DNA of 64,000 bases. It comes from Heterodera schachtii. Taxonomy: Eukaryota > Nematoda > Chromadorea > Rhabditida > Heteroderidae. Of the stretch, positions 1 to 7,571 are shown piece after piece. A program made the position numbers and the translations under genes. The notes beneath the pieces were generated by a model, which saw nothing but the letters and a program-made list of their open reading frames with translations, did not search any database and had not been told where the DNA came from. The stretch is from contig SIJG01000181.1 of NCBI GenBank assembly GCA_023374025.1, positions 62,001 to 126,000 on the forward strand, read 5' to 3'. The first letter of the stretch is position 1. The number at the start of each line of letters is the position of its first letter.

Positions 1-268
1 GCTCTCCCGGTGAAGTGTGGCATCCGTCCGGCTCATCGGCGCCATTTCTTTCGTTTTGCGTCCTCCGGTGCGCGCCGCGGCGGCTGCTTTGGGATGATCA
101 AGGACGCCGCCTCCCCAATGATTCTCCTCCTCTTCGTCCAGCTCCACCGGCGTGCCGTCGTCCCGATTGAACACCAGGAACCCGAGGTCGCCCACACCGC
201 GCCCGGGAGTGGGTCGCCTCCCGCTTCCCTCCTCCGCTCTCTCGTTGCCAATGGGAAAATTGGCGACA
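1..268 (-). repeat. 3' LTR, partial (start of U3)
   Basis: On the minus strand it begins TGTCGCCAATTTTCCC, identical over 96 bp (173-268) to the start of the 5' LTR at 13906-13811, and is preceded directly by a G-rich polypurine tract. Positions 11-172 have no counterpart in the 5' LTR. The last ten bases of the window (1-10, gctctcccgg) again match 13799-13808 of the 5' LTR, so the copies may realign there after a 162-bp gap. That second match lies in a palindrome that recurs elsewhere in the element, so it is weak alone. Confidence 0.75.
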
Positions 269-1542
269 CTCCCCCCCGCGGCCCGCTGCCGTTCCTCCTC
301 CGGGCCGTCCTCGCTGTCGATCGACAAGCAGTCCTCGTCGATGACCACGTGCCGAATCGTCCTCGGGGGACTTGCCGGTGCCCCCGCTTCCTTCTCTTCC
401 TCCCCGCTCTTCTCTTCCTCCCCGCTCTTCTCCGCCGGCTTATGCGGAAAGCACGCCTCTGCCACCATGGCTCGTAGCCCCTCGGCCTCACTTTCCAATT
501 TCTTCAGTCGCTCCTCTTTTGCTCGCTCCACCTCCTCCCGCTTCTTCTTCACCTCCGCCTTGAGCATCGCTTCTGCCTCTTCCGCTTTCTTCTTCGCTTC
601 TTCTGCTCGCCGCTCCCAGCGAAGGACGTCCTCTTTTGCTTTTGCTTCTGCCTCCTTCAGTGCCCGGGTCTGTTCGAGCAGTTCGGCGACCTCGTCTCGC
701 ATCGGCTCGGGTGTACGCACCCGCCTCTTGCTCTCGGCTGCTCCCCACGGGCCGTCGGCTTTCCCCTTTCGCCCACTCCCTTCTGCCCCTCCTCGGCTGG
801 GTCGGCTCGCACCCTCTCCCACCGTCCCGGACCGGCTTCCGCCTGTTCCGCTGGGCCCGGGACGGCAATACCGCACTTCCTCCGGAGTGCGCGCCCGTCC
901 ACTCCGTCGTTCATCCCTCGGGAGAGAATCTCCCGCCTTACGAACCGGCACTACCACGGAGGCCATCCGTGGTCCGGTGCTGCTCTCCGAACTCCCTCCC
1001 GAACTGTTCCCCACCTTTCGACGGCGAGGCGCAGGCAGGTTGGGGAAGCGGCGCTGCAGACGTTCCCCTTCACGGCCCGACAACCGTGCCAGCATGTTGG
1101 CATAGCGTTCCAGCTGGACACTCAAGTGCTCGTCCTCATCGTCGTCCTTCTTCCCATTGTTTCGGCGTTGTCGCTGCTGCTGTAGTCGGCGCATTAGTTC
1201 TCTTGCGAGCCACTCGACGGCTCGCAGACGTCTCTCAGCCCGCTCCCGCGGTAGTTCCTTGGCGTCTCGTCGGCAGGACATATCTGAACTGTTGGACGTT
1301 AGACGTGCCCGTGAATTCTGGGACAGGGCGGTGTTTGGGCGGGGAGAGGTGACATCGCGATGGGAGTAACTCCCAAACTTTGAAGGAATGATGAATAAAT
1401 GTTGATGCTGAGCCGCCGGGGGCCACGCAGCTGTGGGGCGGGCTGAGTTTGGCCCATCGCCCGCCCCAAAGCCGCCATTGTTGAATCTCTGCTTCTCTGC
1501 CTCTCTTTGTTGGTGCACTATTTCGTCGTTGCTTGGCTTGGC
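1..1542 (-). CDS. Accessory coiled-coil protein, partial, running into the 3' LTR
   Basis: Not recognised as a known family. One minus-strand frame has no stop from 1908 down to position 1. Coding character is clear from about 1560 onward, so the protein probably joins the preceding frame (stop at 1544) by a frameshift or a spliced intron; a weak acceptor (CTTCAAAG) lies near 1381. In order: a polar stretch with a basic, Gln/Arg-rich helix (about 1085-1260), a Ser/Gly-rich region, then a long Glu/Lys/Ala heptad-like segment (about 430-705) predicted to be coiled coil, and an acidic tail. It has no signal peptide or membrane segment. It reads through the polypurine tract and at least 268 bp of U3, so its end is outside the window. 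An LTR-overlapping 3' gene resembles in layout, not homology, the 3' genes of some retroviruses. The function is unknown. Confidence 0.6.
269..277 (-). other. Polypurine tract (plus-strand primer site)
   Basis: The minus strand reads GGGGGGGAG immediately before the TGTCGCC start of the 3' LTR. A purine run directly abutting the 3' LTR is the priming site for second-strand DNA synthesis in LTR elements. Its position independently supports the LTR boundary at 268. It also lies inside an open reading frame. Confidence 0.7.
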
Positions 1543-1543
1543 A

Positions 1544-2842
1544 TCACTCTTCCCGTTGGTCCTGTCCCCGCCTTTTCGTCCATTCGGTTGCGCCATTCCA
1601 CTGGGGACTCCCCCACCCTGCACTCGCTTGTGCCGTCCATTCGTCCTCGCCATCTGTTGCGGAACCACCACGGGGAGAGCTCGGTTCTTCTCTTTCGTCC
1701 TCGCGTTCCGCGTTGCTTCTCTCTCCGTTGCCCGCGGGGACTTCGCCATCCCCCAGAGTTCCGTCCTTCCACCCATTGTCCGCCACATCCCACTCTTGGA
1801 GCGGGACATTTCCGTTCGGTTCGCCCGCCGTTCCGCCTGGCTGGGCACGCATCGCTTCCTCACGACCCACTGGCGCGCCGTCCATCTCTTCCTCCGCCTC
1901 CCGGTCGATCACGGCTTGTTCCTTCCACACAAGCATGGCCAACGGCATCCAATCCACATGGATTTCATTGGCTCGCCAGGGGAGTGCTCCCCTCTGCTGC
2001 TGGCGCTGTCTACTGCGCTTTGATGTGCCAATCACTCCACCCGGCACATGCACGCCCGCCCAATCGTCGTGTCTCAGCGGCAACTCTCGGTGCTCAGCGA
2101 AATATCTGCTGACTGTCCATCCCGGCGCTATGAGTTGCTGGTTGGCTGCCGCCAACCCCAGCACGAATGGTGTTGGCGCAGCCAGTCCCGTCCGGAGATG
2201 AACCATTCTCCAGCCCATGAGTTCCATACGGCGGAGGTGGCTTTCCACCTTAGCACGCTCCCACGGGTCGGTCGTCCAATTCGGGACGTTCAGCGCCTCC
2301 ACCTCGTCCGCCACTGTCTCCACGTGCTCGGCCGGTGGGAGAGGCCTTGGTGCTCCCAAAATGCTCCGCCGTGGTCCCATCTGCCCTTGCGTGCTGCTCG
2401 CTCTCGGGCTGCTAACGCTTTGGCGTCCAGCCCGCTCTTGCCTAGCCCTGCGGGCGTCCTCCCAAAATGGGTGTGCTCCCTGCTCACCCTGTTGGCGTCC
2501 GTTTTCTCTCCTTGGTTGTGCCGGCGGGAGAGAACTCCCGCTGTTGGCCCTCTCGCGTTGCTTCGCTCGGCCAAATTCGTTAAAAGATATTGACGAAAGT
2601 TGGGGATCAATCTGAAAAATCAAATTGAGAGTAATGGCTGGGCTTGGCCCGGCGGGTGGGACAAAGGGATAGATCTCCCTGCCGATCGAAATGAAGAATG
2701 AATAAATCCGCCGGCGGGGAATTGGCCGTCGCTGGGAGGGGAGGGGCGTCGGCCGCCTGCTGCTTAGGGAACCGCCCCTTTTGTTGTCGCCCGCCCCGGC
2801 GCTGTCCTTCGCTGATTGGCTCGCCTTTTCTTCTCTGTCCAT
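1544..2842 (-). CDS. Accessory protein 3' of env, unknown family
   Basis: This is the C-terminal third of an 1808-codon frame (6970-1544). It may be translated separately from an ATG at 2842-2840, six bases below a good acceptor (CTCTTTTCAG). The first part is basic, Ser/Arg/Pro-rich and may be partly intron, because a second acceptor (TTTTTCAG) ends at 2612. The most protein-like part lies at about 2350-1880 and contains PPAEHVETVADEVEALNVP, a short helical block, the conserved-looking WRMVHLRTGL and a run ending HVPGGV. The tail is acidic and Gly/Asn-rich. I recognise no domain. It could be one exon of the same gene as the downstream coiled-coil frame. Frame use between 1900 and 1545 is ambiguous: both this frame and the next look coding. 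Confidence 0.5.
   Translation of the reverse strand: MDREEKASQSAKDSAGAGDNKRGGSLSSRRPTPLPSQRRPIPRRRIYSFFISIGREIYPFVPPAGPSPAITLNLIFQIDPQLSSISFNEFGRAKQRERANSGSSLPPAQPRRENGRQQGEQGAHPFWEDARRARQERAGRQSVSSPRASSTQGQMGPRRSILGAPRPLPPAEHVETVADEVEALNVPNWTTDPWERAKVESHLRRMELMGWRMVHLRTGLAAPTPFVLGLAAANQQLIAPGWTVSRYFAEHRELPLRHDDWAGVHVPGGVIGTSKRSRQRQQQRGALPWRANEIHVDWMPLAMLVWKEQAVIDREAEEEMDGAPVGREEAMRAQPGGTAGEPNGNVPLQEWDVADNGWKDGTLGDGEVPAGNGERSNAEREDEREEPSSPRGGSATDGEDEWTAQASAGWGSPQWNGATEWTKRRGQDQREE
2612..2619 (-). other. Nematode-type splice acceptor
   Basis: The minus strand reads ATTTTTCAG ending at 2612, preceded by a locally AT-rich stretch within otherwise GC-rich sequence. TTTTCAG is the strong acceptor consensus of nematodes. 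It would begin an exon at 2611 of the accessory region. No strong GTAAG-type donor is visible between it and the acceptor at 2848, so the two may be alternatives. Confidence 0.5.
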
Positions 2843-2847
2843 CGTAG

Positions 2848-2857
2848 CTGAAAAGAG
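2848..2857 (-). other. Nematode-type splice acceptor before accessory ATG
   Basis: The minus strand reads CTCTTTTCAG ending at 2848, followed within a few bases by ATG at 2842-2840 in the open accessory frame. This is what a subgenomic spliced transcript for a 3' gene would need. The donor is not identified; it could lie in the leader upstream of gag. Confidence 0.45.
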
Positions 2858-2890
2858 TATGTCTCTCTCCCCTTGTGCTGCTTCTCTGTC

Positions 2891-5521
2891 CGCTGTAAGT
2901 GCACTGCTGAGCAAAAGCGGGCCCAGAAAAGTGAAAGTGAGCGGGGGTGGGACATAAAATGGCACGATCCGCCGCCTTTGGGGCAGGAGGAGTCGTCCAA
3001 GTATGCCGCCCGCTGCACCAAGCAAGAGAACAGCAACTGCATGGTGGGGGAAGGCCCCCAAATCCGATTGAACATGCCGCATCGTTTCCCCGTCCAGCTC
3101 GCCGTTGCTGAGTCCATTGATCGCCGCTTCGGTCGTTGTCCCCGGGAATTTGGCTCGGATGACTTCACCCGCTGAATTCGTACCCCCCACCGGGATTACC
3201 GCCGTAATTATGGCCAATGCCATTAATGACCGGTACATTCTGAAATGCGGGCTGAACTTGACAAAAACGAGGAGCGCTGCTAATCCGATCGCGGTGGCTC
3301 CCACTGCCACTAGCAGTCCTTTCCCGCTTAATAAGAGATGGAGAAGGGGGAAGGGATCGATCCGCCAGTCGGGTAAGCTGAGGCTAATCCCGGGTTCTAC
3401 CCGCCCGCCGGCTGAGTCTCGCTGATTGAAGCCGAACTGTTGCTGCTTGGGGAGAAAGGCAAGCTCCCCTTTTAGCCGAAAAGTCGTGGTCCCCGCGGGG
3501 CATTTCACCCGGCACTCCGTGAACACCTCCGCCCGGTCGAATGGGATTGCCTCCGTCGTTGTCGAGTCGTTGCCGCCGCAGTGAAGTGCGAACAGCGTTC
3601 CGTCCGCACATTTGACTTTCGCCAATGCCATTCCGTGGTCCGTCCGGCATGAGGCTGTGAGCGCTGCGCCCGTGACACAGCGATAGCACCCGCTGAGTTT
3701 GGGTGATGTCACCCAGCACTTCGTGTTGCTGTACTCGCTGACCAACTCCAATCCGTTAAGTTGGACATGCACCTGAACGGGCGTGTACTGAAATTCCGCC
3801 TTTACGACCGGTCCGCTGTTGTGAAGATGAAGTCGAGCGACATCCAATGGCAGCCGATGCTCAGGGTCGTTCATGACCCGGCCGACAGTTAGGTCCCGGC
3901 AATGGCAATGCACCGTGCCGTTGTCATGGTCAGGCGCACATTTTTGGCATGCGCTGATGGATAGCTGGCAATTGTCGAAGCCCCGTGCTGCCTCCTCGTC
4001 GGGGCAATGCAAATCGGAGGGGAGAGGTCTCCCCATGGCCACTGCCCGCCCGTCGGTGACGAAGTGAGCGGACAGCACAGGCATAGGCGGGAGAGAGGTG
4101 GGGATGACCGCGATGGTCATATTCCCCCACTGCTCTGGCACTCCCGGATGGATGGTCAGTCTCTGTGACTCCACGTGACCGCTGTTCGTCTCCAGCTCCA
4201 CCCAAGCACTTATCTGCATGTCCCACTCAAGGCACGAGAACTCCTCGAAGACTGTGGTCGTCGACGGAACCGCCGCCCACCGGTAGAAGAGACAGGACGG
4301 CGCTGGGAGGCCGCATGCATTCTGCCAAAAGCTCGTGCTTCGCATGCAGAAGGTGTGACCGGGACGATGATTCAACGAAACAAGCTCGGGGATTCGCTCC
4401 CCGCTCCGAATAGTGCCGCACTTATTCTCTCTACACGAGCCGGCGGCTGGACACCGCTTGACCGCGACCGTTGAAATTGTGTACGAGCGGTGCCAATTTT
4501 CAGTCCGTGGCACGCACACCATGGTAATGGCGGCCAGTCTTAGCCGAACGGCGCCGAGCAGTTCGTCTTGTTGAGTGCGAATTACGAATGAGTTGACCTG
4601 GTCCATCGGTAGGAGCGTGAGCACCGTTGCTGCTGTTCCCGCACACTTGAGTCCCGCTGCCGACCTCGCACAGTCCTCCGAACGGACCATGACAGAGATG
4701 GGCTTGGTGGCCGTTGTCGTGCCGAGAATGAGTAGCAGGGGAACGATTGTCGCCGCTGTCGTCCCCGCGCGGGTCCCCCGGGCTCGGTCGGGGTGCTGCC
4801 ATGCCTGTGCCATCGCTCGGGCTCTTCGGCTGAGTTGTAGGCGTCGCTGAATCTCCCGCACCTCTGCACGTGCGACTCTCGCTCCCTTCCGCACTTTGCT
4901 CTCGATTTGGTTCGCCGTTGGCCTCGGGAGGTGTCGTCCTGTGGCCCAGTTGATGAATGTGATGGGGTAGCTGACTCCCCAGGCGATTGCTCTGGAGAAA
5001 AGCGTCGCTCCCGACCAGAATCGTGAGGCAATTGAGCAGCAGCAGCCCAGCGCAGCCAGCATTAGTGCCGCTCCGAACCCGAAGAGCGTAGATGCCCACC
5101 TTGGGTTGCACGTCGGATTGGCTAGCTGTTCCCAGCAGAAGGCGCAGCTGATCAGTTCGCACTCTGCCCTCGCTGGGCATCGCTGTGTGACGTTGAACGG
5201 GGGGCCCAACCCCCGCCAGCATTGGCCGCTGCAGGAGTAGCCATGGATGAGCATTTCGTCCGGCAGTTCGTAGTTGATCACTGTCGACGTCGGTATGGTC
5301 GTCCAGCAACCGTCCGGGCAGCATATTTCAATCTTCTCCATTAGTTGTCCGCTGACTGTCCTCACACCGCGCCTTGTGCACTGCATGTGGCATGGCAGCA
5401 TAGTAGCTGACATTCCTGGCTCTGCTGGTTCTTGCGGCGCTGCTCGTGGGGTGGGCTGGCACGCCCATGATGGAGCGGGGCAGAGCAGCGTCAGCAGCAC
5501 TGCCAAGGCGACCAGGGGGGA
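2891..5521 (-). CDS. Envelope-like glycoprotein precursor, phlebovirus G2 type
   Basis: It lies in the same open frame as the integrase tail, about residues 484-1360 of the 1808-codon frame. A hydrophobic signal peptide (5521-5462) ends in SWA before the first Cys and follows polybasic clusters. A Cys-rich N-terminal part (5461-about 4750) contains a hydrophobic segment at about 5090-5030. A second hydrophobic stretch ending TTTATK (about 4760-4705) resembles the internal signal before the G2/Gc subunit. The G2-like part (about 4708-3242) is Cys-rich; its GCYRC...GA...C pattern (residues 1094-1108) and a Trp/Cys-rich loop near residues 875-893 match the class II fusion glycoprotein family of phleboviruses. 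A membrane anchor follows (about 3330-3260). N-glycosylation motifs include NVT and NMT. There is no Met at the signal peptide. Known: nematode Bel/Pao elements carry G2-like env genes. Membrane fusion activity is inferred from the family only. Confidence 0.8.
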
Positions 5522-6269
5522 CTGGCGCCCCCTTTTTCGTGGTACATGACGCTCCGGGGACCAAACTGCCCGGTTTCTCCGAGTCCTGGTCGATTTCCTG
5601 GGTTCCACTTCAGGTACTGCTTGAACTCCTTGTGTGTCTTGTTCGTCGCGTACTTCCTCCCCTGGGTTGTTGGGAGTTCGTTCGAGTTCGTTTTGATGCT
5701 GTTCGACCGCTGTTGCTTCGGGAAATTCGTCCCCGCTTTCGTCTGCCTGAACTGCTTGAGGTCCGTCTGCGCCAAACCTATCTCCTCCTTCAGATCTCGT
5801 CGAATTTGCCTGAAACTTGGCACAATCGTAGAGGAGCCCTGGGGCCATCGAACTATTTCCCAAATATTTTTTCTCGTGTCTCTGAGCCGAATTCGGGCAT
5901 GCCAAATTTCCCGCTTCTTCGTGTGCTGCCGATGGCACTTCTTCCGCTTCTTCGAAAACTGCCATTTTCTCCGTCGTCGTTGCGTCGTCGCATTTCTCGT
6001 CCGAATCGTTGGGGCCATTCCCCAGAGATTTGTCTTTCCGGATTTCTCGATTGAGCCCTCCGTCGGGCTGTACGGCTTCAACTTCTCGTCCTCGCTTTTC
6101 GGCACTTTCTTCGGTCCCATTTCCTTCATTCTCTTCGTCTTTTCTCGCTGCCGAGGGTGCGTTCCGGTCCCTCACTTCGTTCTGAGTCTCAACTGCCCGT
6201 GCGACGTCTCCGCGTTGTCCATGTACTGCTTGATCAGCTTGTTCGTCCATTTCGTCCATTTTTGGCGGT
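5522..6269 (-). CDS. Acidic linker between integrase and envelope
   Basis: Residues about 234-483 of the 1808-codon frame. It is rich in Glu, Asp, Gln and Asn, without predicted membrane segments or a recognisable fold, and ends in Arg/Lys clusters (TRTRRNR and PRKRGR) just before the signal peptide. The clusters could be protease sites or simply basic integrase-tail residues. No stop codon separates pol and env here. It may be an intrinsically disordered tail of integrase, with the envelope made from a spliced message. Confidence 0.6.
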
Positions 6270-7571
6270 GCTTCTTCCAATGGGCAAATTTTATTCACTG
6301 GCCTCCCCCAAATTCTTCCGTTCGCCATTTTGAGCAGCACACTCCGCACGTGGCCGTCCGATCCTCGGAGTTCCTCGATTCGTCCCATGGCCCACAGGTT
6401 CCGCGGGTGAAATTTGTCCTCCACCAAAACCAGGTCTCCGACCTTCGGTGCCCCGGGTGCGTTCACCCGCCGCCGAGCATGGTTCCATCCGGCTTTCTCT
6501 CGCAATGCCATTAGGTACTCGCGGTGCCATCGCCGCCAAAAATGTTCGAGTCGTTGCAGGGACTCCCGCCATTGCCTGGCTAGCTGCTTGTGCGGCGGGT
6601 CCCGCCGTTCGTCCTGTGCCTGACCAGTCGTGTTGGGTGGGTCCACCCAAAGCCGCCCATTCTCTTGGATGAAGTCGATTGGGCGTAGCGGGAGAGGCTC
6701 TCCCGCGTTGGTGTTGACGTATGTGATTGGACGGGAGTTGACCGTTGCCTCCACCTCAGCAAGTACGGTGGCAAAGCTGTCATAGCTGAGCACAGCGCTG
6801 CCCAGCGTCTTTTGCAGAGCCCGTTTTACGAGCTGGACCGCCCGCTCGAATATCCCTCCTGCCCATGGTGTGTGCTGGGGAGTGAATCGCCACTGAATGC
6901 CCCGGGAGTCCGCAAAGTTCCGCGGGTCGTCTCCCGTCATGCCAAAGTCGGACAATGTTTTTCCCACCACCGTAAAAGTCGGCGCATTGTCGCTGAGAAT
7001 CCGACTCGGTGCACCCCGGCGCGCGATGAATCGTCCGTAAGACGGAGATGAAGCTTTGTGCCGATAAGTCTCGTGTGGCGTCGACGTAAACAGCCCGAGT
7101 CGTCAGGCAGGTGATCAGCAAGACCCACGTCTTTTGTCGTTGCCCGTTCTCGTCGAGGGTCAGAGTCGGGCCGAGGTAGTCAAGGCCCACCGATTCGAAT
7201 GGGATGTGCCGCCGAACTCTGTCCATCGGTAGCTGCGGCATAGTCGGTAGGGGGTAGGGCATCCCCCTGAGTCGTCGGCACTGCCTGCATTGGCCGAGTA
7301 CCTTTCGCACCTGCTGCCGTGCGCTCGGGGACCACCAGTCCCTCAAAAATTCGGCCAGCGTTCCGTCTACGCCGAGATGATGAAACCGCCCATGGATGTC
7401 GTCAATGATGAGTGCTCCCGCCCTTGAGTGCTTCGGGAGTATGACTGGCCTACTGACTTCGGCCTCCGCGCACCAGCCGATCCGACTGATCAGCCTGGTT
7501 ACTCCGTTGCCGTCCACTTCGGTCCGCAAGCCTTCCCGTGTTTGGCATTCGTTCTGTGCCGAACGGATGAA
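6270..7571 (-). CDS. Integrase with DUF5641 tail, frame-broken
   Basis: Inserts the cDNA into the genome. The N-terminal zinc-binding HHCC module spans about 7425-7255 (HGRFHH, then CRQC). The catalytic core starts with the first acidic residue in VGLDYLGPT (about 7180). The second Asp lies in an SDNA motif near 6993 in another frame. The catalytic Glu follows in GGIFERAVQLVKRA (residue 42 of the frame starting at 6970). The DUF5641 domain, typical of Bel/Pao integrases, spans about 6640-6275 and includes VGDLVLVEDK and LWAMGRIEEL. Two one-base frame changes interrupt it, one near 7571 at the junction with the RNase H frame and one near 7034 between the first and second catalytic Asp. All catalytic positions are still encoded, so the damage looks recent. 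A sequencing error cannot be excluded. Confidence 0.85.

Noticed and set aside
152..1105. Long plus-strand frame of 317 codons, rich in Ser/Arg/Pro
   Set aside because: It is the antisense shadow of the Glu/Lys-rich coiled-coil frame; its composition is what that gene gives when read backwards.
4500..5324. Minus-strand 274-codon frame inside env
   Set aside because: Overlaps the envelope frame, which has the family motifs; it has none itself.
5546..6514. Plus-strand frame of 322 codons, Phe/Cys-rich
   Set aside because: Antisense shadow of the integrase tail and acidic linker.
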